Below, one piece after another: positions 1 through 7,015 of a stretch of DNA of 31,286 nucleotides; positions within the stretch are counted from its first letter, which is position 1, and every line of letters starts with the position of its first letter. Source of the DNA: Succinatimonas sp. CAG:777 (GTDB lineage: Bacteria > Pseudomonadota > Gammaproteobacteria > Enterobacterales > Succinivibrionaceae); NCBI GenBank assembly GCA_000431835.1, contig HF987925.1, forward strand, positions 85,827 through 117,112, written 5' to 3'. A model generated the notes under the pieces. The model was not told the DNA's origin. It saw only the letters and a list, made by a program, of their open reading frames with translations, and searched no databases. Position numbers and translations under genes: made by a program.

Positions 1-1009
1 CTTCGTCTAACTCTAGAACCTTAACCTGAACCTTATCACCTACTGATACAATCTTTGAAGGGTGAATGTTCTTATTGGTCCAATCCATCTCTGAAACGTG
101 AACTAAACCTTCAACGCCATCAGCGATTTCAACGAAGCAACCGTAATCTGTTAAGTTAGTTACCTTGCCTTCGATTACTGAACCAACTGGGAAGCGAGCA
201 GCGATATTTGCCCATGGATCTTCACCTAACTGCTTCAAGCCTAAAGAAACACGTGAACGCTCACGGTCGAACTTCAGAACCTTAACAGTTACTTCCTCAC
301 CAACCTGAACAATCTCTGAAGGGTGCTTTACACGCTTCCAAGCCATATCAGTGATGTGTAATAAGCCGTCTACGCCGCCAAGATCAACGAATGCACCGTA
401 ATCGGTAAGATTTTTAACGATACCTTTAACAGTCTGACCTTCAGCTAAGTTTGCAAGAACGCTCTCACGGTCTGCAGAATTTTCAGTCTCGATAACAGCA
501 CGACGTGAAACAACAACATTGTTGCGTTTCTGGTCTAACTTGATTACCTTGAACTGCTGCTCTTTACCCTCTAAATGAGTGGTATCACGTACTGGACGTA
601 CGTCTACTAATGAACCAGGTAAGAAAGCACGGATACCGCCTAACTGAACGGTGAAACCACCCTTAACCTTGCCATCGATAATACCAACAACAGTCTCGTT
701 CTTGTTGAATGCATCTTCAAGCTTGATCCAAGCTTCGTTGCGTTTTGCCTTTTCGCGAGATACCTGAGTCTCACCGTCGCCTGATTCAACAGACTCTAAA
801 GCTACGTCTACCTGATCACCAACTTTAACTTCTAACTCACCCTGAGCATTTAAGAACTGCTCCTGTGGGATTGGAGACTCTGACTTTAAGCCAGTGTCAA
901 CAATAACAAAGCCGTTGTTGATAGCTACTACAGTACCTTTAACCATTGAGCCTGGACGGGTCTCAACATTCTTTAAGGACTCTTCGAAAAGTTGTGCAAA
1001 TGATTCCAT
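1..1009 (-). CDS. rpsA: 30S ribosomal protein S1 (N-terminal 336 residues, cut by window edge)
   Basis: S1 helps load structured mRNAs lacking strong Shine-Dalgarno sites onto the 30S subunit. Translation from the ATG at 1009 gives MESFAQLFEESL, then a run of S1 OB-fold repeats: by comparison with E. coli, repeats 1-3 near residues 21-87, 105-171 and 192-260, and the start of repeat 4 from about 277. Landmarks such as GSMVKGTVVAI, TDYGAFVDLGGVDGLLHI and TDYGCFVEI are visible. The reading frame is open to base 1, so the C-terminal repeats lie outside the window. No canonical Shine-Dalgarno sequence precedes the start, as is known for E. coli rpsA, which is autoregulated through its leader. It lies 91 bp downstream of cmk on the same strand, the usual cmk-rpsA order. 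Confidence 0.97.
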   Translation of the reverse strand, partial: MESFAQLFEESLKNVETRPGSMVKGTVVAINNGFVIVDTGLKSESPIPQEQFLNAQGELEVKVGDQVDVALESVESGDGETQVSREKAKRNEAWIKLEDAFNKNETVVGIIDGKVKGGFTVQLGGIRAFLPGSLVDVRPVRDTTHLEGKEQQFKVIKLDQKRNNVVVSRRAVIETENSADRESVLANLAEGQTVKGIVKNLTDYGAFVDLGGVDGLLHITDMAWKRVKHPSEIVQVGEEVTVKVLKFDRERSRVSLGLKQLGEDPWANIAARFPVGSVIEGKVTNLTDYGCFVEIADGVEGLVHVSEMDWTNKNIHPSKIVSVGDKVQVKVLELDE

Positions 1010-1021
1010 TAAGGTTTCCCA

Positions 1022-1060
1022 TATAAGCCCCAAAGCATCATGCTTACGGGGAGTTGTAAA
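1022..1060 (-). promoter_or_regulatory. rpsA leader hairpin
   Basis: Between cmk and rpsA, a CCCC...GGGG pair encloses an AAGCAT/ATGCTT stem with a tiny loop. No T-run follows on the minus strand, so it is not an intrinsic terminator. Its place just before a start codon with no clear ribosome-binding site suits a structured rpsA leader of the kind S1 binds in E. coli; that role is inferred. Confidence 0.3.
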
Positions 1061-1100
1061 AAATGTAATGTCATCCATGACATCACGAAGTAAAAAAAAA

Positions 1101-1787
1101 CTATTCTACTTTTAGACCAGTCTTTTGTTTAACAAAGTCTAAAGCTGTCTTGTAAACTGCCTGAATATCCATATCAGATGAGTCAATTACAAGAGCATCA
1201 TCGGCTGCCTTTAAAGGAGCTACTGGGCGATTACGATCTCTATCATCACGCTCTTGAATCTCTTTTAAGATGGTATCGTAATCAGCAATTTTACCTTTGG
1301 ACTCTAGCTGTAGGCAACGTCTTTTTGCCCTAACTTCAGCGCTAGCATCTAAGAAGATCTTTACCTGAGCTTTAGGGAATACAACTGTTCCCATATCTCT
1401 GCCATCAGCAACTAAGCCAGGTTCTTTTAAAAACTCTCTTTGACGCTGTAAAAGAGCCTGTCTTACTGAAGGATAAGCTGCAACCTTACTTGCATTTGCT
1501 CCTGCTTCTTCAGTTCTAATCTGTGATGAAACATCTTCACCACCTAAAAGTACGTGAACACCATCATCAAGGCATTCAAATGATAAGTTCAGAAGCTTTG
1601 CCTCTTGAACTACAGAATCTTCATCAAAAAGTGCTAAACCAGCTTTTCTAACAGCATATGCAAGAACTCTGTAAATAGCACCAGAATCCAATAAATCAAA
1701 ATCCAAAGCTTCAGCAAGTCTACGTGTTAACTCACCTTTACCTGCTCCGCCTGGACCATCTACTGCAATAACAATTGGATCTGACAT
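1101..1787 (-). CDS. cmk: Cytidylate kinase
   Basis: Phosphorylates CMP and dCMP using ATP in pyrimidine nucleotide salvage and synthesis; cytoplasmic. The 228 residues match the usual length. The N-terminus carries the P-loop GPGGAGKGE (residues 11-19), followed by the LDSGAIYR nucleoside-binding segment, VADGRDMGTVVFP in the middle, and the RDDRDRNRPVAPLKAADDA segment near the C-terminus, all hallmarks of the family. A good AAGGA ribosome-binding site lies just upstream of the ATG. It is followed by rpsA on the same strand and is probably cotranscribed with it in part. Confidence 0.97.
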   Translation of the reverse strand: MSDPIVIAVDGPGGAGKGELTRRLAEALDFDLLDSGAIYRVLAYAVRKAGLALFDEDSVVQEAKLLNLSFECLDDGVHVLLGGEDVSSQIRTEEAGANASKVAAYPSVRQALLQRQREFLKEPGLVADGRDMGTVVFPKAQVKIFLDASAEVRAKRRCLQLESKGKIADYDTILKEIQERDDRDRNRPVAPLKAADDALVIDSSDMDIQAVYKTALDFVKQKTGLKVE

Positions 1788-1856
1788 TTTTATTCCTTAA
1801 ACTTTTAAGTTTTGTATTATAGCAAATTAATAAAACCGTAATCTACTATATTGCGA

Positions 1857-1927
1857 TATAAAACCGATTTTTTCAACTTTACGCTCAAGCTAAGTTCAAA
1901 TTTAGCTTGTGTTGTAGAAAAGTTGAA
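1857..1927. other. Two-tier inverted repeat in the cmk-ribA intergenic region
   Basis: The 358-bp gap between the divergent genes cmk and ribA holds a nested inverted repeat: outer arms TTCAACTTT (1872-1880) and AAAGTTGAA (1919-1927), inner arms CAAGCTAA (1886-1893) and TTAGCTTG (1902-1909). A TATAAA box at 1857-1862 sits just before it. Neither strand shows the T-run of an intrinsic terminator. It could be a structured leader or small RNA, or a paired protein-binding site. Confidence 0.4.
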
Positions 1928-1984
1928 GCAATTTACAGTGACAACACCTAGAAAACGCCTTAAAGCTCAATGTATGATCGTCTA

Positions 1985-2011
1985 TTACATATGATTATGA
2001 TGTGCTAAAAT
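1985..2011 (+). promoter_or_regulatory. Probable ribA promoter (extended -10)
   Basis: TTACAT at 1985-1990 and TAAAAT at 2006-2011 are 15 bp apart, and a TG one base before the -10 (2003-2004) makes it an extended -10. It would give a leader of about 130 nt. I saw no FMN riboswitch core in this leader, only a small GTCAC/GTGAC hairpin at 2032-2049. Confidence 0.35.
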
Positions 2012-2145
2012 AGTTAGGATTAATGAGTTTCGTCACATTTTTTAGTGACTTTTCGCATGAATAAAAAGTAAAACCTATTTTTAGTTCTTTTGTTTAATCT
2101 AAAAATGGTTTTATAAGTTTTTATTGGTTAAGTTAGGATAAAACA

Positions 2146-2745
2146 TTGACTACAAAACTGATTCAGGGACCTGTTGCTAAACTACCAACAAAGTTTGGTC
2201 AGTTTAATATCACTATATTTAAAGAAAATGATGTTTTAGATCATGCTGTTGTCTTTTTAGGGGATCTAAAAGATGGTAAACCTGTTTTATGCAGAATTCA
2301 TTCTGAATGCTTAACTGGAGATGTGTTCGGTTCCCTACGTTGTGATTGCGGGTTTCAGCTAGAAGCTGCACTAAAAGCAATCCAAAAAGAAGGTAGAGGC
2401 GCTTTACTGTACATGAGACAAGAAGGTCGTGGTATTGGTCTGTTCAATAAGATCAGAGCCTACAAACTTCAAGACAATGGTGCAGATACAGTTGATGCTA
2501 ATATCCAATTAGGCTTCCCTGCTGATGGTCGTGAATATGAAGCCTGTGCTCAGATGATGAAAAACATGGGCTTCAACAAGGTCATTTTAATGACTAACAA
2601 CCCAGCTAAAATTCATGACATCGAATCACATGGCATTGAGGTTCTAGACAGAAAACCAATTGAATACGGTAGAAATACCTTTAACGAAGGTTATCTTGAT
2701 ACTAAAGAAAAGCGTATGGGACACCTTTTACATCATCAGGATTAA
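2146..2745 (+). CDS. ribA: GTP cyclohydrolase II
   Basis: Opens and hydrolyses GTP to 2,5-diamino-6-ribosylamino-pyrimidinone phosphate, formate and pyrophosphate, the first step of riboflavin synthesis. At 199 residues it is the single-domain RibA type, not a RibBA fusion. The zinc site is visible as C-x10-C-x-C (HSECLTGDVFGSLRCDCGF), followed by the GTP-binding and catalytic segment MRQEGRGIGL and by NIQLGFPADGREY. The start is TTG, supported by AGGA seven bases upstream and by alignment of the TKLIQGPVAKLPTKFG N-terminus with the family. It has its own promoter-like site and terminator, so it is probably monocistronic. Confidence 0.96.
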   Translation: MTTKLIQGPVAKLPTKFGQFNITIFKENDVLDHAVVFLGDLKDGKPVLCRIHSECLTGDVFGSLRCDCGFQLEAALKAIQKEGRGALLYMRQEGRGIGLFNKIRAYKLQDNGADTVDANIQLGFPADGREYEACAQMMKNMGFNKVILMTNNPAKIHDIESHGIEVLDRKPIEYGRNTFNEGYLDTKEKRMGHLLHHQD

Positions 2746-2770
2746 TACCTAATTTGGTAAATTATTATAG

Positions 2771-2799
2771 AAGAGAGCTTAGGCTCTCTTTTTTATTTT
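2771..2799 (+). terminator. Intrinsic terminator of ribA
   Basis: An 8-bp stem AAGAGAGC/GCTCTCTT with a TTAG loop runs directly into a T-rich tract, 26 bp after the ribA stop codon. Confidence 0.85.
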
Positions 2800-2861
2800 C
2801 TAATATTTTGAAAACAAAAAAAACTTTAAGCAACAAGTTAGAGTAGGATTTATAGAGAAAA

Positions 2862-2885
2862 CTGAAAGGGCAGTTAGGAAACTGC
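2862..2885 (-). terminator. Weak hairpin downstream of the Sel1-like gene
   Basis: GCAGTT (2870-2875) pairs with AACTGC (2880-2885) around a 4-base loop, 23 bp beyond the stop codon of the minus-strand gene. The following tract on that strand (CCTTTCAGTTTTC) is only moderately T-rich, so termination here is uncertain. Confidence 0.3.
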
Positions 2886-2907
2886 ACTTAGATTGGGATA
2901 AAAAAGA

Positions 2908-3504
2908 CTATTCAGTAAGAGAATGACGGGTCTGAGATAACTCTTCAATCTTTTTACAAGCTTCCTCTGCTTTATGAGAAATTGAGTGGCATACTCTCTT
3001 ATAATATCTTTTTGCTTCTTGAGCATCATAAGCTATGTTATATCCATATAAAGCCTGAGATGTACCCGGTTTTACACCATGCTCATAGATTTTACCTGCC
3101 CTCATGCAAGCATCATAATTGTTTAGCTTGCAACCGATGTCTAAGTAGTAGAGGACTTCGTAAAGAGTAACTCTAACTAAACTTCTGTTCTTTTCGGTAT
3201 TAGACTGAATTGCATTGTATGTTGAATAGGTCTGTAAACAAGCATCAGCGTTTTTAAAATTTTCACACAATCTTCTCATGTATGAAAAAGCTTGTTCATA
3301 TTCTTTGTTACGAAGACTGTCGTCTCGTGCCTTTAAACATCTGTCAAGCTCACCATCACGGCAGACACTGTCATCAACAGCTTCTGAAGTCATTGCAGAT
3401 TTTAAAGATTGTTTGCTCTCCTCGCCCTGACAAATAATAATCATCAATGGAATGCACAGCACTGCAAAGCTTGCAACATAAAGAAAAGCTCTTAATAACT
3501 TCAT
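2908..3504 (-). CDS. Exported Cys-rich Sel1-repeat-like protein, function unknown
   Basis: 198 residues beginning with a hydrophobic segment (about residues 4-25), either an uncleaved anchor or a signal peptide; no clear lipobox. The remainder is helical and carries cysteines in spaced pairs: CRDGELDRC, CENFKNADAC, CKLNNYDAC and a wider C-x10-C at the end. The segment GCKLNNYDACMRAGKIYEHG followed by AKRYYKRVC has the A-x-x-x-G-x-x-Y pattern of Sel1 repeats. Paired cysteines at this spacing are known from the Helicobacter Hcp family, where each helical repeat is closed by a disulfide, so a periplasmic location is likely. It is convergent with ribA. The role is unknown; a protein-interaction scaffold is the usual guess for this fold. 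Confidence 0.75.
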   Translation of the reverse strand: MKLLRAFLYVASFAVLCIPLMIIICQGEESKQSLKSAMTSEAVDDSVCRDGELDRCLKARDDSLRNKEYEQAFSYMRRLCENFKNADACLQTYSTYNAIQSNTEKNRSLVRVTLYEVLYYLDIGCKLNNYDACMRAGKIYEHGVKPGTSQALYGYNIAYDAQEAKRYYKRVCHSISHKAEEACKKIEELSQTRHSLTE

Positions 3505-3523
3505 ACATACCTATAATTCAAAA

Positions 3524-3539
3524 GGTGATCAAAATCACA
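3524..3539. promoter_or_regulatory. CRP-like site upstream of the Sel1-like gene
   Basis: GGTGA-TCAAAA-TCACA matches the TGTGA-N6-TCACA CRP pattern at nine of ten positions. It ends only 20 bp before the start codon of the minus-strand gene, closer than a classical activating site, so it might repress or be fortuitous. Confidence 0.4.
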
Positions 3540-3667
3540 TACTTGATTGCAATTATATATGAAAAACAAATCTTGTAAACAGTATTAAGGCACGTAATTA
3601 AATATAATCAACAAATTTTTTGATGATATTTAAAATTATTATCTGACATTTTACTTAAAATTTAATT

Positions 3668-3793
3668 TGATACAATTCACAAATCTTTCGATAAATCATA
3701 GAGATCGCTAAAAGAGCAAAACAGATTTATCTAGTGGTAATTGTTTACGCGAAAGATCAAAAGAAGCTCAAAACAGGCACAAAAAATTTTTTT
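3668..3793 (+). ncRNA. Candidate small structured RNA (unrecognised)
   Basis: In the 388-bp gap between the Sel1-like gene and the first tRNA, an extended -10 (TG-A-TACAAT, 3668-3676) would start transcription near 3683. That base begins a nested inverted repeat: outer arms ATCTTTCG (3683-3690) and CGAAAGAT (3750-3757), inner arms GATAAATC (3690-3697) and GATTTATC (3724-3731). A T7 run at about 3787-3793 follows. No good -35 box and no strong terminator stem is visible, and no known RNA family is recognised. The coding potential is poor. Confidence 0.25.
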
Positions 3794-3864
3794 ATATAAA
3801 CTTATAACTTGCCAAAATTGAGAAAACAAATACGTATGACAAATAAAGATAAGACATCATCACA

Positions 3865-3893
3865 TGGACATTTAGAAACAAAATTGTGATAAT
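3865..3893 (+). promoter_or_regulatory. Probable tusE promoter, firing across tRNA-Ser
   Basis: TGGACA (3865-3870), a 17-bp spacer and GATAAT (3888-3893) preceded by TG at 3885-3886 form a near-consensus extended -10 promoter. Transcription would start near 3900, inside the 3' end of the opposite-strand tRNA-Ser gene, giving tusE a leader of about 105 nt complementary to that tRNA. Confidence 0.5.
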
Positions 3894-3982
3894 GGCGGAT
3901 GGAGTGAGATTCGAACTCACGGAGGGCGTAAACCCTCGACGGTTTTCAAGACCGTTGCATTCAACCGCTCTGCCATCCATCC
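3893..3982 (-). tRNA. tRNA-Ser(UGA), copy 1
   Basis: A complete 90-nt class II tRNA on the minus strand. The acceptor stem GGATGGA/TCCATCC is followed by discriminator G and an encoded CCA. The anticodon loop is CTTGAAA, giving anticodon UGA (serine UCA codons). The long variable arm GAGGGTTTACGCCCTC and the T-arm GTGAG-TTCGAAT-CTCAC are intact. It is identical to two further copies at 6491-6580 and 6649-6738. Its 5' end is 22 bp from the divergent tusE start codon. Confidence 0.97.
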
Positions 3983-3997
3983 GCAGAGAATGGAGCT

Positions 3998-4003
3998 ATT
4001 ATA
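3998..4003 (-). promoter_or_regulatory. -10 box of tRNA-Ser copy 1
   Basis: A perfect TATAAT on the minus strand lies 15 bp upstream of the mature tRNA 5' end. It sits between the GGAG ribosome-binding site (3992-3995) and the ATG (4005) of tusE on the other strand, so the tRNA promoter and the tusE translation start share the same bases. The -35 match is poor. Confidence 0.5.
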
Positions 4004-4004
4004 T

Positions 4005-4337
4005 ATGACAATCGAATACAATGGAAGACAAATTTTAACTGACGAAGACGGTTACCTGAAAAACGAAGCTGACTGGTCTTTGGATTTAATGCATTTCATG
4101 GCCAAAAGAGATGGGCTTACTTTAACTGAAGAGCATATTCTGATTATTAATGAAGTAAGGGAGTATTACAAAGAATTTGCAACTACTCCCCCTATTCGTG
4201 GCCTAATTAGACTTCTTAAATCCAAAGGTTATGAAAAATTAAGTTCATCCATAACCTTAGCTAAACTGTTCCCTGATGGGGCTGCAAAATCGGCTGCAAA
4301 ATATGCTGGATTACCAAAACCTATCAAATGTATTTAG
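4005..4337 (+). CDS. tusE: Sulfurtransferase TusE (DsrC family)
   Basis: TusE accepts persulfide sulfur from TusBCD and passes it to MnmA for 2-thiolation of U34 in tRNA-Lys, -Glu and -Gln; cytoplasmic. The protein has the DsrC/TusE pattern: GYLKNEADWS near the N-terminus, LTEEHILIINEVREYYKEF, TTPPIRGLIRLL, LFPDGAAKSAAKYAGLPKP, and a penultimate Cys in KCI, the conserved sulfur carrier. I chose the ATG at 4005 (110 residues) because GGAG lies nine bases upstream and the TIEYNGRQI start aligns with E. coli TusE; an in-frame ATG at 3990 would add five unmatched residues. Its stop overlaps the convergent amylase stop by a few bases. Confidence 0.93.
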   Translation: MTIEYNGRQILTDEDGYLKNEADWSLDLMHFMAKRDGLTLTEEHILIINEVREYYKEFATTPPIRGLIRLLKSKGYEKLSSSITLAKLFPDGAAKSAAKYAGLPKPIKCI

Positions 4338-6184
4338 TGTCTTGCAATTTCCAATAAAGACCATTTCTTAAAATCACCTTCTACATGACCGTTGTTGACA
4401 GTATATTCGATGCCGGTCATGCCATCTTGAACTTTCTTACCATCAGCAAAGCATTTACCAACCTCAATCTTGTTAGTATCGCCTACATGAAGAACTACTG
4501 CGTTATCGATGTTCTTTGATGGATCTTTAAAGCGACGGCAGAATGTGTTATCAGATAATTTCTCCTGCTCACCTGCACCTACAGCAGGATTTCTCAGTCT
4601 GAACTGACCTGCTCGCTGCCAGGTTGCTAATACAGGATCAGCAGAAACATCCTTACTAAATGAGCTTACATTCTGTGCCCACTTTGAAGCACTATCAATA
4701 TCTTTAGGGAAGTTCATATCTGAACGAATACCCTGTTCAAGATCGATACCGCCACCCATATCGTTCTGACGGTTGGTCTCATCGCCGTAATAGATTTGTA
4801 CAGATCCTGGCAACATTAAGAAATTAACACCAACTTTAGCCATATCCTTCTTACGACATAATGAAGTATCGTGTGAAGAAATATAGGTCATGTTCATTAA
4901 AGCAGGTTTTCCTTCTAATCTGCCATACAGGTTGCCATACGTTACCCAATCGCTCTGATCTGGAGTGATACAGGTATTGAGGTTCACACCATCAGGGTTA
5001 AAGTAAAAATCGATAAGTGAGTCAAATCCACCCTTTTTAGCATACTCTGACTTGTCATTAGGATCATTTGTGAATGCCCAGACCTCACCTGTCATATAGA
5101 AAGGATCTGTCCAAGAAGCGGCAGGATCTTTACCCTTGTTCTTGGCTCTCCAGTGCTCTAGAGCTTCTGTAGAGTATTCTTTTAGAAGTTTCCATGAGTC
5201 TTTAGAAACATACTTTACGGTATCGCATCTGAAACCATCAATACCAAACTCTTCGACCCATGATGCTAACCAGTGAGCCTCAAACTGAGCTACACTCATT
5301 GAACCCTGTCTGTATTTTAAAGCAGCTGGAATATCATGATCTTTATCTGGACTCTTCCACTTGTCCTTTAAGAACTCAGGAATGTTAACAGGTTTTGCGT
5401 TAGGATCAGTGTTCTTTAAATCAGGAAGATAAGCTAAGCACTTGTCTAAACCATCCTCAGCACCGCAGCTCTCACCATAACCGTCAAATAAGATCCAGTC
5501 TTTACCCCACCATCTATTCCATGAAGAGTCATAGCTTGCGTCAATTGGCTTGTCGTGGAATGTCTGACCAAAATCTTTATTTGGGATCCACTCTTTGCAA
5601 GGATCTTCGCCATGAGAGGTTCTACCAAAGTTGAAATCACACATATCTTTTAAAGTTGCATAACCAGTGTGATTCATAACCACATCAATTAAAACTCTGA
5701 TACCTCTTTTATGAGCTTCATTTACAAAAGTTCTAAAATCTTCAACTGTGCCCATATTAGCGTCAATAGAGGTGAAGTCTAAGGCATAGTAACCATGATA
5801 AGCATAGTATTGATACATACCCATAGGACCGCCACCGACCCAACCGTGAGACTGTTCAACAGGAGAGCTTACCCAAATTGCATTTACACCCAATGAGCGA
5901 ATGTAGTCTAATTTCTGTGTAAGACCTTTAAAATCTCCACCATGGAAAGTACCAGCGTTGTAGCCAGCTGAATCCTTATAAGGTCTACCATAGCTGTTGT
6001 CGTTGCTCTTATCGCCATTAGAGAAACGATCAGTAATCACAAAGTACAGATTAGTGTTTTGCCAAGTAAAAGGTAAGTCATCACCTTCATAGCCAGAGTT
6101 ATTTGACTTAGTTGTGGTGTAAGCGACGATTGCACCCAAAGCAAGTCCAGACAGCAAGAATGCTGATACTTTTTTGAAATTCAT
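4334..6184 (-). CDS. malS: Periplasmic alpha-amylase (GH13, MalS-like)
   Basis: Hydrolyses alpha-1,4 bonds of maltodextrins or starch; probably periplasmic. Residues 1-25 form a signal sequence without a lipobox. The GH13 barrel is intact: DVVMNH (167-172), nucleophile Asp321 in FRCDTVKYV, acid/base Glu367 in TGEVWAF, and Asp439 in ISSHDT. The NHTGYATLKDM stretch and the cysteine-rich insertion after it resemble E. coli MalS, though at 616 residues this is shorter than MalS (676). AGGTGA five bases before the ATG supports the start. A CRP-like site lies about 185 bp upstream, fitting catabolite control. It sits between direct copies of tRNA-Ser and converges on tusE. The exact substrate cannot be read from sequence. 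Confidence 0.9.
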   Translation of the reverse strand: MNFKKVSAFLLSGLALGAIVAYTTTKSNNSGYEGDDLPFTWQNTNLYFVITDRFSNGDKSNDNSYGRPYKDSAGYNAGTFHGGDFKGLTQKLDYIRSLGVNAIWVSSPVEQSHGWVGGGPMGMYQYYAYHGYYALDFTSIDANMGTVEDFRTFVNEAHKRGIRVLIDVVMNHTGYATLKDMCDFNFGRTSHGEDPCKEWIPNKDFGQTFHDKPIDASYDSSWNRWWGKDWILFDGYGESCGAEDGLDKCLAYLPDLKNTDPNAKPVNIPEFLKDKWKSPDKDHDIPAALKYRQGSMSVAQFEAHWLASWVEEFGIDGFRCDTVKYVSKDSWKLLKEYSTEALEHWRAKNKGKDPAASWTDPFYMTGEVWAFTNDPNDKSEYAKKGGFDSLIDFYFNPDGVNLNTCITPDQSDWVTYGNLYGRLEGKPALMNMTYISSHDTSLCRKKDMAKVGVNFLMLPGSVQIYYGDETNRQNDMGGGIDLEQGIRSDMNFPKDIDSASKWAQNVSSFSKDVSADPVLATWQRAGQFRLRNPAVGAGEQEKLSDNTFCRRFKDPSKNIDNAVVLHVGDTNKIEVGKCFADGKKVQDGMTGIEYTVNNGHVEGDFKKWSLLEIARH

Positions 6185-6367
6185 AATTCACCTAAGACAT
6201 AGTAAGAAAATTGATTATGTTTTTATTATGATTAGGCAATCTAAGACATCAACAAAAATAAAACTAGCATTTAAAACCAAAAAGATGAATTAGCTCGCAA
6301 AAAATTTATGAGTTTTGATAGTACAAAAAGGAATTTATAAAGTAAGGTTATATAACTTCACATTAAA

Positions 6368-6383
6368 TTTGATGCAAATCACA
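6368..6383. promoter_or_regulatory. CRP-like site upstream of the amylase gene
   Basis: TTTGA-TGCAAA-TCACA matches the CRP consensus TGTGA-N6-TCACA at nine of ten conserved positions. It lies in the 306-bp gap between the amylase start and tRNA-Ser copy 2, where I see no other feature; the rest of the gap is AT-rich. CRP control of a maltodextrin enzyme is expected from established biology. Confidence 0.5.
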
Positions 6384-6490
6384 TCAATAACAATAGACAG
6401 GTAAAATCACAAAAACAACAAAACAGAACTTACAAAACAGTAAATTCAAAAAAGAAATATTTAAGGGGAAATTGAAAACATGATTTGAAG

Positions 6491-6580
6491 TGGCGGATGG
6501 AGTGAGATTCGAACTCACGGAGGGCGTAAACCCTCGACGGTTTTCAAGACCGTTGCATTCAACCGCTCTGCCATCCATCC
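6491..6580 (-). tRNA. tRNA-Ser(UGA), copy 2
   Basis: Identical in all 90 nt to copy 1, including the encoded CCA. It lies 68 bp downstream of copy 3 on the same strand, and the pair is probably cotranscribed. The spacer holds an ACCAGA/TCTGGT inverted pair that may form a processing hairpin. Confidence 0.97.
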
Positions 6581-6648
6581 GCAGATCCAGTTTTCACGAC
6601 GAAGACCAGAAAAAAAAGTATCTGGTGTGAAAGTATATTTTCATTAAA

Positions 6649-6738
6649 TGGCGGATGGAGTGAGATTCGAACTCACGGAGGGCGTAAACCCTCGACGGTT
6701 TTCAAGACCGTTGCATTCAACCGCTCTGCCATCCATCC
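6649..6738 (-). tRNA. tRNA-Ser(UGA), copy 3
   Basis: Identical to copies 1 and 2; the identity extends into four bases (GCAG on the plus strand) beyond the tRNA 5' end in all three. This is the promoter-proximal copy of the tandem pair. Confidence 0.97.
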
Positions 6739-6754
6739 GCAGAAAACGTTGAAA

Positions 6755-6760
6755 ATTATA
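6755..6760 (-). promoter_or_regulatory. -10 box of the tandem tRNA-Ser pair
   Basis: A perfect TATAAT on the minus strand lies 16 bp upstream of tRNA copy 3. The upstream flank is extremely A/T-rich, with runs of T and A resembling an UP element; no consensus -35 box is seen. The rest of the 277-bp gap to the pgsA stop holds only the pgsA terminator. Confidence 0.45.
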
Positions 6761-6963
6761 ATGATTTTTTTCAAAAAGAAAAGTCTTTTTTAAACTTTTT
6801 TTTAACTTTTTTTACAAACAGCTTATATAAGCCATCCTAAAATTTGCTCAACTCAGGTTTTTCACATTAATTGGAGTGATCTTAGGTATTTTCAGGTATT
6901 GAAAACATTTTCTTAGTTAATTTTGAAGATCTATTGTCTTCATAAACACATCCATCCTTCTAA

Positions 6964-6994
6964 AATAAAAAAAGGCCAACGTTTCCGTCAGCCT
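6964..6994 (-). terminator. Intrinsic terminator of the accD-pgsA operon
   Basis: On the minus strand, AGGCTGACG-GAAA-CGTTGGCCT forms a 9-bp stem (two G-T pairs) with a stable GAAA tetraloop, followed by seven T. It starts 22 bp after the pgsA stop codon. Confidence 0.9.
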
Positions 6995-7015
6995 CTTCTT
7001 TAAATTCGTTTAGTT

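Noticed and set aside
2011..2145. FMN riboswitch before ribA
   Set aside because: The conserved FMN-element junction sequences were not found in the leader; only a small GTCAC/GTGAC hairpin is present.
3792..3980. ORF antisense to tRNA-Ser copy 1 (and its twin at 6384-6578) with identical N-termini
   Set aside because: The shared residues are simply the tRNA gene translated; the remaining codons run into unrelated AT-rich DNA and no ribosome-binding site precedes the start.
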